Below, one piece after another: positions 46,691-56,118 of a stretch of 64,000 bases of DNA. The notes under the pieces were generated by a model that made no database searches, had not been told where the DNA came from, and was given only the letters and a program-made list of their open reading frames with translations. Each line of letters starts with the position of its first letter. Positions within the stretch are counted from its first letter, which is position 1. Location of the stretch: NCBI RefSeq assembly GCF_000186865.1, contig NW_008705562.1, forward strand, positions 2,925,842 through 2,989,841. Direction: 5' to 3'. This DNA is from Aureococcus anophagefferens. Its lineage: Eukaryota; Sar; Pelagophyceae; Pelagomonadales; Pelagomonadaceae. A program made the position numbers and the translations under genes.

Positions 46691-48085
46691 TTACAGGCGC
46701 ACGACCGTGATGGCGGCGTCTTCGGACTGCGCACAGACTCGCGCGCCGACGCGCTCATAACACCTCCGGACACTCAAGCGCACGCCGTCGCTCGTCCAGA
46801 GCCGCTCGAGCGAGAAGACGTGGTCGAACTTTGAAGCCTCGAACTGTGCGAGATTCAAGTCACGCATTTCGTCATACACGTGGTTCAAGCCGGTGCCCAA
46901 TTCTGCACGCAAACACGTGTCCATCGCATCGTATCTGCTCTGGTCCCCGCAGTACTGGTTTTTCCCTCCGACTAGCAAGATATCGTCGCCGACGGAGACA
47001 CAAGTAGTGTGCTCGAGCTCGAGATTGGGCCGGGGTAGATCCAACCACCATTGTCGCATCCACATGCGACAATCGGAATCGTCGTCGGTGATGAGAATGT
47101 CCAGCGGCCCGACGTGGCCCTCGTCGCCTTGCGAGACCGCGCCGTGGCTCCCGATGATCCGGCCCCGGAGCCCGCGCACCTCGACGGGCATGGAGACGCC
47201 CAGGCCGTCGCTCCAATCGTCATCGATCCACAGTCCCTTGACCTCGTTCTTCTCGACGCGTCTCAGCGTCGGGGGGTCTTCTGGACTCGGAACGTAGACG
47301 GAGCAGCCGTCCTTCGCGAAGACGCAGAGGTGGCCACCGGCGACGGCCGCGCAGCCCTTGTTGACGGTGAAGGGGCATGGCGGGAGCAGGTCCCAGCGGT
47401 CCGCCGCCGCGTCGTATCGCTCCACGGTGCGGCTCTCGCTGCCGTTCGCCTTTCCGCCGACGACGTGCGCGCGGCCGTCGAGCACGGCTCCCTGCGCCCA
47501 CCATCGCGGGTGGGCCAACGGTGCCGCCTCCGACCAGACCTCCGTCGCCGGGTCGAAGATCTCGCACGACCTGAGCTCGTCGTAGCCGTCGCAATCGATG
47601 CCGCCGGCGACGAGCACGCGGCCGTCGGGCAGCGCGGCGACGACGGAGGACTGGCGGGACCGGCGAAGCCCCGGCGCCTCGCGCCAGGTCGCCGTCCACA
47701 CGTCGTAGATGAGCGTGCGCGTCGCCTTGGTGAACATATCGGTGAGGCCGCCGACGACGTAGATCTTGCGGCCGACGACGACGGCGCCGTGCCGGTACCG
47801 CGGCTCCGGCATCGGCGGGCCGTCGAACCACGAACCTTCGATGCCGAACCGGAAGCTGACGCGGTTCGACGGCTCCTCGCCGTTCGTGACGCAGCCACCG
47901 GTCAGCACGAGCAGCGGCTCCGCCGTATCCGCCGAGAGCGCGCGCACCGCCGGGCTCTCGACGCAGGCGAGCCAGCGCGAGCACACGACGCGCGCGGCGA
48001 CGAGCGTGCGGATGCCGAGCATGCTCATTGGACGTGCCAGGACGTCGTCGGGCAGACCCATTGGACCCTGTTTGGGCATTTCCAT
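46691..48085 (-). CDS. F-box / kelch-repeat protein
   Basis: ATG at 48085 (MEMPKQGPMGLPDDVLARPM), 464 aa, one exon. An F-box-like helix at ~10-50 (GLPDDVLARPMSMLGIRTL, CSRWL) would bind SKP1. It is followed by kelch blades with paired Gly and Tyr/Trp: HGAVVVGRKIYVVGG, VVAALPDGRVLVAGG, QGAVLDGRAHVVGG, CAAVAGGHLCVF and VGDDILLVGGK. The product is probably the substrate receptor of an SCF-type ubiquitin ligase; the target is unknown. Codon use is slightly less GC-rich at the 3' end than in its neighbours. Confidence 0.82.
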   Translation of the reverse strand: MEMPKQGPMGLPDDVLARPMSMLGIRTLVAARVVCSRWLACVESPAVRALSADTAEPLLVLTGGCVTNGEEPSNRVSFRFGIEGSWFDGPPMPEPRYRHGAVVVGRKIYVVGGLTDMFTKATRTLIYDVWTATWREAPGLRRSRQSSVVAALPDGRVLVAGGIDCDGYDELRSCEIFDPATEVWSEAAPLAHPRWWAQGAVLDGRAHVVGGKANGSESRTVERYDAAADRWDLLPPCPFTVNKGCAAVAGGHLCVFAKDGCSVYVPSPEDPPTLRRVEKNEVKGLWIDDDWSDGLGVSMPVEVRGLRGRIIGSHGAVSQGDEGHVGPLDILITDDDSDCRMWMRQWWLDLPRPNLELEHTTCVSVGDDILLVGGKNQYCGDQSRYDAMDTCLRAELGTGLNHVYDEMRDLNLAQFEASKFDHVFSLERLWTSDGVRLSVRRCYERVGARVCAQSEDAAITVVRL

Positions 48086-48213
48086 GCAGCATGCGCGCCC
48101 GACCCCCGGGCACGGCCGCGCCCCTTAGGCGTAGCGGCCGCGTAGTCTCCGCGTATGGATCACTGTGACAGGGAAGGTTCCTTAGAAGCGCGCGCGCGCG
48201 CGCGAGCGCCCGC

Positions 48214-49638
48214 TTAATCGATCTCCTCGATCTTGGGCCCCTCGTCGGCCGCCTCGGGCTCCGGGGCGCCGCCCGGCGCGCCGCCGCCGAAGTCGGGCAT
48301 GCCGCCGGGCATGCCGCCGGGCATGCCGCCGGCGCCCGCGCCGCCGCCGAGGTTCTGGAGGATGGGGTTGACGATGGCCTCGAGCTCCTTCTGCTTGGCC
48401 TCGTACTCCTCCTTCTCGGCCATCTGGTTGGCGTCGAGCCACGACGTCGTCTCGGTGATCTTCGCGTTGACCGTCGACTTGTCGTCGTCGGAGAGCTTGG
48501 CCGCGAGCTTCTCGTCGGACATGGTGTTCTTCATGGAGTAGCAGTAGTTCTCGAGCGAGTTCTTGGCCTCGACGCGGACCTTGTTGGCCTCGTCCTCGGC
48601 CTTGTAGCGCTCGGCCTCGTCGACCATGCGGTCGATCTCGTCCTGCGAGAGGCGGCCCTTGTCGTTCTTGATGGTGATCTTCTGCTCCTTGCCCGTGGAC
48701 TTCTCGACGGCGGAGACGTTGAGGATGCCGTTGGCGTCGATGTCGAAGGTGACCTCGATCTGGGGCTGGCCGCGGGGCATGGGCGGGATGCCGTCGAGGT
48801 TGAACTTGCCGAGGAGGTTGTTGTCCTTGGTCATGGAGCGCTCGCCCTCGAAGACCTGGATGAGCACGCCGGGCTGGTTGTCGGCGTAGGTCGAGAAGGT
48901 CTGCGACTTCTTCGCGGGCACCGTCGTGTTGCGCTTGATGAGCGCGGTCATGACGCCGCCGGCCGTCTCGAGGCCGAGCGACAGCGGCGTGACGTCGAGG
49001 AGGAGGAGGTCGCTGAGCTTCTCCGACGAGTCGGCGCCGGAGAGGATGGCGGCCTGGACCGTGGCGCCGTAGGCGACGGCCTCGTCGGGGTTGATGGACT
49101 TGCAGGGCTCCTTGCCGTTGAAGAAGTCGGAGAGGAGGCTCTGGATCTTCGGGATGCGCGTCGAGCCGCCGACGAGGACGACCTCGTTGACCTGGCTCTT
49201 GGAGAGCTTGGCGTCGCGCATGACCTTCTCGACGGGGTCCATGCACTTGCGGAAGTAGTCCATGTTGAGGTCCTCGAAGCGCGCGCGGGTGATCGTCGAG
49301 TTGAAGTCGATGCCCTCGAAGAGCGAGTCGATCTCGAGGTGGGCCTGGGTCGAGGAGGAGAGCGTGCGCTTGGCGCGCTCGCAGGCCGTGCGGAGGCGGC
49401 GGAGGGCGCGCTGGTTCGTCTTCAGGTCCTTCTTGAACTTGCGCTTGAACTCGGTGAGGAAGTAGTCGACCATGCGGTTGTCGAAGTCCTCGCCGCCGAG
49501 GTGCGTGTCGCCGGCCGTCGCCTTGACCTCGAAGATGCCCTCCTCGATGGTGAGGAGGGACACGTCGAAGGTGCCGCCGCCGAGGTCGAAGATGAGCACG
49601 TTGCGCTCGTCGCCCTTCTTGTCGAGGCCGTAGGCGAT

Positions 49639-49670
<32 letters not shown>

Positions 49671-50187
49671 GGACGTTGAGGCCCGCGATGGAGCCCGCGT
49701 CCTTGGTCGCCTGGCGCTGGGAGTCGTTGAAGTAGGCCGGCACGGTGACGACCGCGTTCTTGACCTCCTTGCCGAGGTACGCGTCCGCGATCTCCTTCAT
49801 CTTGATGAGGACCATGGACGAGATCTCCTCGGCGGCGAAGGTCTTCTCCTCGTTGCGGTAGGTGACGTGGATCTGGGGCTTGCCGCCGACGCCGCCCGTG
49901 ACCTTGAAGGGCCAGTGCTTCATGTCGGACTGGACCGCCGCGTCCGTGAACTTGCGGCCGATGAGGCGCTTCGCGTCGAAGACCGTGTTGAAGGCGTTCA
50001 TGGCGACCTGGTTCTTGGCGGCGTCGCCGATGAGGCGCTCCGTCTCGTTGAAGGCCACGTAGGACGGCGTCGTGCGGTTGCCCTGGTCGTTGGCGATGAT
50101 CTCGACGCGGTCGTTCTGCCAGACGCCGACGCACGAGTAGGTCGTGCCGAGGTCGATGCCGACGGACTCTCCGGTGACGGTGGACAT
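48214..50187 (-). CDS. HSP70: Cytosolic HSP70 chaperone
   Basis: ATG at 50187 ([19 protein letters not shown]), 657 aa, uninterrupted. All three HSP70 signatures are present: [22 protein letters not shown] and [14 protein letters not shown]. The linker [10 protein letters not shown] and substrate domain follow, then a GGMPGG repeat tail and the terminal EEID that binds TPR co-chaperones, marking the cytosolic/nuclear class. It is an ATP-dependent folding chaperone. The 5' side (50188-50565) is open in frame but Pro/Arg-rich and non-conserved. CCCCCCGCAG ending 9 bp before the ATG suggests a leader intron. The coding region has no introner despite its length. Confidence 0.97.
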
Positions 50188-50597
50188 GGTTCTAGCCTGC
50201 GGGGGGCGGGGGGTGAGCCGGGGAGCCGGCGGGGGCGCGGGCGTGGAAGGGGATGTCGACGTGGCAGCTGCCGGCGTCGGGCGGCGGCGCGGGAGGGCCG
50301 CGGCGCCCGTTTTTTTGGGGCGGCGCGGCCCCGGGAGGGTGAGGGGAGGGCCGGGGCGCGGCGTGGGCGCGCGCGGGCCCGGAGGGGGGCGACACGCACT
50401 CGCTATGTGGTTACAAATTTGCGCGGGATGGCGAGTGGCTTCGGCGAACCCGCTGCGTGGACGGAGAACGGACGCCGGGGGAACCGCTGAGGAGATTTCG
50501 ACTTCGATCGAAGCTGCACCAAACCGACGCTGATGTCTGCATCTCGCCTTACATTTACCCCACACCGACGCAAAAATAAATCGTCATAGCCGCGGCG
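50188..50597. promoter_or_regulatory. Divergent promoter region between HSP70 and sulfotransferase, with probable HSP70 leader intron
   Basis: 410 bp. On the minus strand a C-rich tract ends in CCCCCCGCAG at 50197, just before the HSP70 ATG. A possible donor GTGCGTG lies near 50393, giving a ~200-nt 5'UTR intron. TTC/GAA triplets cluster near 50490-50515 (TTCGACTTCGATCGAAG), but their spacing is not the strict heat-shock-element pattern. Confidence 0.45.
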
Positions 50598-52812
50598 ATG
50601 CGGCGCCGGCTGCCCACGACCCGGCGCAGCGCGGCGAGGCGAGATGGAAAGGTCGCGAAGGGCTGCCGACCCGTGCCGCTCCTGCTCGGACTCGCAGCGC
50701 TCGTGTTTCTCTCAACGAGCCTGTTCCACCACCCGCCGGCGCAGCCCATCCCGCCGCCGCAGCCCCGCTCGAGAAGAAGCACGTCGTGCCCCCCGGCGCG
50801 ACCTTCGACGTGTCCACGACCGCCGCCGTCGCCGCGTCGGAGCTCCAGGCCCTCGCCAAGGAGCTCGCGCGCGAGGCGCCGCCGCCGCCGCGCGCGCCGC
50901 TGGCGGCGCCGCCGCCCAAGAAAGCTTTATCGCCGCCCGCGGTCGCCACGGAGCTCGCGACGAAGCGCAAGGAGGCGACGAAGCGCGCCGTGCGCTCGCG
51001 CAAGGAGGAGGACATGGAGATGCTCCGCAAGGCCGCGGAGATGCGCGCGGCGGGCCAGGACGCGTGCCACAACAACGTCTTCATCGTGCACTGGACCCAC
51101 GTGCCCAAGGCCGGCGGCACGGCCTTCGCTTCTTTAGCCAAGCGCGCGGCCTGCGCGAAGAACCCGGAGCTCGCGGACAGCAACCCGTGCTGCGTCCGCG
51201 ACGTCTGCGTCGCCGAGGGCTCCTGCCACTCGACGGCGTCGACGTGCCCCTTCGTCCAGGGCATCGGCAAGCACACGTCGAACATGGGGCGCCTGCCCCT
51301 CGTGCCCTGCTGCGGCCGCGAGTGGTACCTCTCGACCGTGTCGTCGTTCCTGCGCTACGCGCTGCGGCCCGCGCCGACGCCCACCGAAATCGCCAAGTAC
51401 GGCCTCGTCTACCACGCGGACATCCCCTTCGAGCCCGTGAACAAGCGGCGGCCGGAGAAGGTCTACACGGGCGGCCTCGCGACGACGGCCGGCGACGGCC
51501 GGAGCTCGCAGCTCGCGATGCGCGCGCGCGCGTACCGCACGTGGCCCATGGAGAAGCGCGTCGAGTTCTTCGCGAAGACGGGCGTCGCCTGGGACGAGCT
51601 GAAACGGCGCCTCGTCGAGAAGAAGATCGTGAAGGGCGGGGACGACCAATCGCCCGGCAGTGACCTCTTCCGGCTCCGGGAGATCGCCGAGGCCGTCGCG
51701 CCGCCGGCGAACATGACCTACGGCCGCGGCGACAACCGCTTCCCGCGGCCCGGCGAGCAGAACAAGCAGGCGCGCCACTGCGCGTCGAACGCGGAGGCGC
51801 TCGAGAAGGGCGAAAAGCGCCACGCGTGCTGCCACGAGCCGGGCAAGGGCGTCGGCGCCAACTCCATGACCATGCTCCGCCAGCCCTTCGTCCGCGCCGT
51901 GTCCGCCTTCTTCTACCGGGGCCACAGTCCGAACTACGACGCCTACAAGCTCCGGCCGGGCCTCTGGATCCACCCCAACGACAAGTCGCTCTACCCTGCG
52001 CCCATCGCGAAGAAGAAGTGGACCTTCAAGGAGTTCCTCGGCGCGGTCCCGTGTTTTCCCGGGGGAATTTGAAGCTGACTCGCTCCCGCCAGGTCTCGAC
52101 GAGTACTCGAACATCCTCACGAAGATGTTCGGCGACTCGGAGTCGTGCCCCCAGGCGCGCGCCGGCGCCGCGCGCCGGGACCCCGGGCCGACCTTCATGC
52201 CCTCTCTAGGTCCGCAACTGCCGCAAGCTCGGCCGGGGCCAGACGTGCGACATGGTCACGGGCTGCCACGGCTACCACAACGCGTCGCGGTACCTCGCGC
52301 AGACGCACGCGGACCGCGCGGCGGACACGCTGGCGAAGCACTCGTTCTTCGGCCTGCTGGAGGCCTACAACGCGTCCGTCCTCCTGGCGGCCCACGAGTT
52401 CAAGCTCACGGGCCTCGTGGACGACGACTTCGCGCAGTCGCGCGCGTCGGCTTCTTTAAAGGCGCAGTGCTCGCCGTCCAAGGTGCTGCGCGCCGACGGC
52501 GACGCGTGCCGCTACGCCTTCGACGCCTACTACCTCGACAACGTCGTCTACGAGCGCGCGCACCGCGTCTTCTGCGACCGCCTCGAGTCCGCGGGCCTCG
52601 CGGGCCAGCCGGCGATCCGCGCGGAGCTCGACCGGAACCGCCTCTGCGGCGAGACGCGCTTCGACGACGTCGAGCACGTCTGCGGCGTCCTCGAGACACC
52701 CGAGGCCGTCGCGCGCCTCAACAAGCTCCGCGACGCGTGCCCGCAGCGCGGCGGGAACGTCGCCGACTGGTGGATCAAGTCCTACGGCTTCTACTGGAAG
52801 CCGAAGACGTAA
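50598..52812 (+). CDS. Golgi-type sulfotransferase (type II membrane protein)
   Basis: ATG at 50598. A basic N-terminus is followed by a signal anchor PLLLGLAALVFLSTSLF, then a frame change before the main exon (50763-52040), so a small, unresolved intron lies at ~50710-50762. Further exons are 52093-52154 and 52210-52812; introns 52041-52092 (52 nt) and 52155-52209 (55 nt) both read as GC-AG. The catalytic domain shows the 5'-phosphosulfate loop HVPKAGGTAFASL and the 3'-phosphate motif MLRQPFVRAVSAFFYR, typical of PAPS-dependent carbohydrate sulfotransferases (HS2ST/Gal3ST type). It is rich in paired Cys (NPCCVRDVCVAEGSC, HACCHEPG). It would transfer sulfate to cell-surface or secreted polysaccharide. 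Confidence 0.82.
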
Positions 52813-52848
52813 AGCGAATTAATAGGCGGTGGGGGCGCAACCACAACC

Positions 52849-53547
52849 TCACGCGGCCTCCGCCAGCTCGACGGCGGCGTACTCGCCGCGCCGCCGTCGG
52901 CCGGGCACGCGCGTGCGGAAGAACTTGAGCGCGACGGCGACGAGGGCCCCGAACGCGAGGACGACGCAGGCGCCGAGGACGCCCGTCCACGTGACCTGCG
53001 CCTTGAAGCCGGCGACGGCGCCCCAGAGGCTCGCGGGCTCGGGGTCGACGTCGACGAGCTCCAGGCGGAAGAGCAGGACGGCGCCGCCGGGGATCGCGCC
53101 GCGGCCGCGGCCGTTGCCGGCGTCGCCGTAGCCGAGCTCGCTCGGGATCGCGAGGTCCCAGGCGTCGCCCTCGCGCATGAGGAGCAGCGCCTCGGTCCAG
53201 CCCGCGATGACGTCGACCGGCCGGAACGTGTACGTGCCTACGAATCCTCGACGTGACGAATCTTCAACGTGACGAATGCCACCCCACGCACCCGCGTCGA
53301 ACTGCGTGCCGTCGATGAGCGTGCCGACGTAGCGGCAGAGGCAGGGGTCCTCGGGGCCGGGGCTCGGCGCGTCCTCGGCGGCGGACGCGACGACGGCGTA
53401 CTGCAGCCCGCTCGCCGTCGTGTGCACGCCGGGCTCCTCGGCGTGGGACGCGAGGAAGGCGCGGCCATCCGCCGACGTCCCGGCGGCCGCGGCGCGGAGG
53501 AGCACGACGAAGAGGAGCGGGCTGTGTCGCGGGAGGGGGCTGCCCAT
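52849..53547 (-). CDS. Membrane-anchored FKBP-type peptidyl-prolyl isomerase
   Basis: ATG at 53547 (MGSPLPRHSPLLFVVLL), 232 aa. A signal peptide is followed by the FKBP domain: YVGTLIDGTQFDAG, VIAGWTEALLLMREGD and IPSELGYGDAG, with GGAVLLFRLELVDV as the last strand. A C-terminal transmembrane helix (VLGACVVLAFGALVAVALKFF) and a basic tail (PGRRRRGEYAAVEL) place it in the ER/secretory membrane with the domain lumenal. Between DAGAWG and GTYTF there are 15 extra residues encoded by 45 nt with GT..AG ends and no stop. Removing them restores the normal FKBP loop, so they may be an unannotated mini-intron. Confidence 0.85.
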   Translation of the reverse strand: MGSPLPRHSPLLFVVLLRAAAAGTSADGRAFLASHAEEPGVHTTASGLQYAVVASAAEDAPSPGPEDPCLCRYVGTLIDGTQFDAGAWGGIRHVEDSSRRGFVGTYTFRPVDVIAGWTEALLLMREGDAWDLAIPSELGYGDAGNGRGRGAIPGGAVLLFRLELVDVDPEPASLWGAVAGFKAQVTWTGVLGACVVLAFGALVAVALKFFRTRVPGRRRRGEYAAVELAEAA

Positions 53548-53640
53548 CGTTTGCGCTGGGCGGCAAAGTGATGGCAACAACGACCTCAACCAAGCGCTCT
53601 GTGAGATCTGATCGACGTAAGTGGAGCCTATAGCTAGACG

Positions 53641-54699
53641 ATGACGTCCGCTCTGGAGGTCGACGGCGGCGCGTCGCCGGCGCACGTCGTGGAACCGAGC
53701 TTCCTGGCCGCGAACCTCGCCCAGATGACGGTGAATCTCCTGTTCGGCGTGGCCTCCGTCGTCGCCGCCTTCACGCTGCGCGGCGCCGACGCCGTCAATC
53801 CCTTCGCCTTCGGCGCGGCGCGCGCGGCGCTGACGTGCGCCGCGCTCGGCGCCGCGCTCGCCTGGCGCGGCGAGACGCCGCGCGTGCCGCGCGCGGACCT
53901 GCCGCGGTTCGCGGCCGCGTCGTTCTGCCTCTTCGTCGGCGAGTTCTTCTACATCCTGGGCGTGCGCTACGCCGGCAGCATCCGCGCGAGCCTCTGGCAG
54001 CCGTCGCAGCCCCTCTGGACGCTGGGCATCACGGCGGCGCTCGGCCGGGAGCGGCTGACGTGGCCGCGCGCGCTCGGCGTCGCGCTCGCGTTCGGCGGAT
54101 GCGCGGCGATGATCCTGGGCAAGGCGGGCGGCGCGGGCGGCCGCGCCTACGTCGGCGACGCCTGCCTGCTCGTCAACTGCTCGCTGGGCACGCCCTGCTA
54201 CATCGTCGCCGTGCAGCCGCTGCTGCGCCGCCACGCGCCGCTCGCGGCCGCCGCGGTGAACTTCGCGTTCAACACGGGCTTCTTCCTCGCGGCGCTCGCG
54301 GCCGCCGCGGCGGCGGCCCCGGACGCGGACCCGCCGCTCGCCGCGCGGCCGTCGCCCCGGGCGCTGCTGGGCGTCGCCTACGTCGCGGTGCTCGCGACGG
54401 CGCTGCCCTACGTGCTCCAGCTCCGCGCGGCCGCGCGGCTCCCGGCGTCGCTCGTCTCGGCCTACTACGTCCTCCAGCCCGTCGCGGCGACGGCCCTCGT
54501 CTACGCCCTCCTCGGCGCGGGCGTCCGGTCGCCGGCGCTGGCCCGGGCCCGGGCCTCGGACCTCTTCGGGGTGTTCGTCCTCGCCGGCCTCGCGGTCGTG
54601 GTCCGCGACGCGCGGGCGACGGACCGAAGCCGGCCGCCGGGCGCGAGCGAGGAGCGCAACCCGATCATCGACGCCGGCGAGGACGACCAGGTGGCCTAA
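53641..54699 (+). CDS. EamA / drug-metabolite transporter (WAT1-like)
   Basis: ATG at 53641, 352 aa. About ten hydrophobic helices in two repeated halves of five, the EamA architecture: LLFGVASVVAAFTL, FAFGAARAALTCAAL, FVGEFFYILGVRYAG, ASLWQPSQPLWTLGITAALG, GVALAFGGCAAMILG, then the second half ending FGVFVLAGLAVVVRD. The Pro-containing QPSQPLW and LQPVAATALVY motifs mark the paired EamA repeats. It is probably a secondary carrier of metabolites or amino acids; the substrate is unknown. A short acidic C-terminal tail (EERNPIIDAGEDDQ) faces the cytosol. It is divergent from the FKBP gene (93 bp). Confidence 0.87.
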   Translation: MTSALEVDGGASPAHVVEPSFLAANLAQMTVNLLFGVASVVAAFTLRGADAVNPFAFGAARAALTCAALGAALAWRGETPRVPRADLPRFAAASFCLFVGEFFYILGVRYAGSIRASLWQPSQPLWTLGITAALGRERLTWPRALGVALAFGGCAAMILGKAGGAGGRAYVGDACLLVNCSLGTPCYIVAVQPLLRRHAPLAAAAVNFAFNTGFFLAALAAAAAAAPDADPPLAARPSPRALLGVAYVAVLATALPYVLQLRAAARLPASLVSAYYVLQPVAATALVYALLGAGVRSPALARARASDLFGVFVLAGLAVVVRDARATDRSRPPGASEERNPIIDAGEDDQVA

Positions 54700-54782
54700 T
54701 TTTCCGACGGCAACGTCGGCATCATCTGGCGTGTTGCCGTCGGCGAGCCGGGCATGTGGTAACCCATAAGCGCTCCGCAGCA

Positions 54783-56114
54783 ATGCCAGCCGCGCGCGTC
54801 GAGACGCTCGCCGGCAAGTTCGATGGCAACGACAAGTGGCTCGGCGGCGTCGCGTCGCCCTGCGGCAAATACATCTACGGCGTGCCCGGCCACGCCAAAA
54901 GAGTGCTGCGCATCACCGTGGCCACGGGCGCCTGCGACCTGATCGGTCCGGAATTCAAGGGCAAGTTCAAGTGGCTGCGCGGCGTCGCCGTCGCGCCGGA
55001 GCTCTGCTCCGCGGCGCACCCGGCGGGTTTGGTCTTCGCGCTGCCGTGCTGCGCGGGGTCCGTGCTGCGCATCGACCCGGCGACGCAGACCGTCGCGACG
55101 CTGCCCTGCGCCCCGGGCTCCTTCGCCTGGCACGGCGGCGACGTCGGCCGCGACGGCCGCATCTTCGCCGTCCCCGCGAACGCGGACCGCGTCCTCGTCG
55201 TCGACCCCAAGACCTCGGAGATCTCCTACGTCGGCGAGGCCATGCCGGGCAAGCAGAAGTGGTACGGCGGCGTCATGGGCGCCAACGGGTGTATTTATTG
55301 CATCCCCCACATGGCGTCGTCGGTGCTGAAGATCGACACGCGACGGGGCGCGACGACGCTTCTCGAGACACGACTCCCCGAGGGCCTCTGGAAGTGGCAC
55401 GGCGGCGCCGCGAACCGCGACGGGACCGCGGTCTACGGGTTCCCGAATAACGCCGACACGGTCTTGAAGATCGACGTCGCGACGGACGCCGTCGCGCTGC
55501 TCCCCGGGCCGCTCGCGTCCGGCCGCCACCGCGCGCCCCAGGACGGGAAATACAAGTATCTCGGCGGCGCGCTGTCGTCCGTCGACGACGCGCTCTACTG
55601 CTTCCCCTGCGACGCCGAGCGCGTGCTGCGCGTCGCCGGCGACGACGTGTCCCTCGTCGGCCCGTCCTTCGTCTTCCCGCTCGCGGAGTACCCGCTGCCC
55701 CACGGCGCGCCGAAAGCCGCGTCGAACGGTTCGGGATGCAACGTGTCCATGTCGGTGAACAAGTGGCAGAACGGCTTCGCTCTGGAGGACGGCGCGGTCT
55801 ACGCGATCCCCCAGCGGTCGAGGGGCGTGCTGCGCGTGCTCCCGAAGGCCGACGGCTCCGCGCCCGACGTGTCCCTTTTGGACTGCGGCCAGGCCGCGCA
55901 GCCCGTCGACCTCTTCGAAGGCGGCGTGCTCGGCGGCGACGGCTGCATGTACTGCATTCCGTTGCGGGGGCGCTCGGTGCTCAAGGTCGTGCCCGCGCGC
56001 CCGGAGGCGGCCTGGTTCCCGGAGACACGCCGGCTCTTCGATGCCCTTTTTGGTTCCTCGGAGGCGTGCGCGCAGCCCTCCTGCCGCGCGCCCTGGCCCG
56101 CGAGTCCGCCCTAA
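54783..56114 (+). CDS. Beta-propeller-like repeat protein
   Basis: ATG at 54783 (MPAARVETLAGKFDGNDKWL), 443 aa. At least seven ~45-residue repeats of the form W.GGV...G.IY..P..A..VL.ID: KWLGGVASPCGKYIYGVP, KWLRGVAVAP, WHGGDVGRDGRIFAVP, KWYGGVMGANGCIYCIP, WHGGAANRDG, KYLGGALSSVDDALYCFP and FEGGVLGGDGCMYCIP. The spacing suits a seven-bladed propeller. There is no signal peptide or catalytic residue, so a scaffold role is likely. Proteins of this repeat type are common in algae and protists, but their function is not established to my knowledge. Its stop (TAA at 56112) and the convergent gene's stop (TTA at 56119) lie in the palindrome TAACGCGTTA. Confidence 0.8.
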   Translation: MPAARVETLAGKFDGNDKWLGGVASPCGKYIYGVPGHAKRVLRITVATGACDLIGPEFKGKFKWLRGVAVAPELCSAAHPAGLVFALPCCAGSVLRIDPATQTVATLPCAPGSFAWHGGDVGRDGRIFAVPANADRVLVVDPKTSEISYVGEAMPGKQKWYGGVMGANGCIYCIPHMASSVLKIDTRRGATTLLETRLPEGLWKWHGGAANRDGTAVYGFPNNADTVLKIDVATDAVALLPGPLASGRHRAPQDGKYKYLGGALSSVDDALYCFPCDAERVLRVAGDDVSLVGPSFVFPLAEYPLPHGAPKAASNGSGCNVSMSVNKWQNGFALEDGAVYAIPQRSRGVLRVLPKADGSAPDVSLLDCGQAAQPVDLFEGGVLGGDGCMYCIPLRGRSVLKVVPARPEAAWFPETRRLFDALFGSSEACAQPSCRAPWPASPP

Positions 56115-56118
56115 CGCG

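Noticed and set aside
50490..50515. Heat-shock element upstream of HSP70
   Set aside because: TTC and GAA triplets are present, but the spacing (4 bp, then 3 bp) does not match the alternating nTTCnnGAAn pattern.
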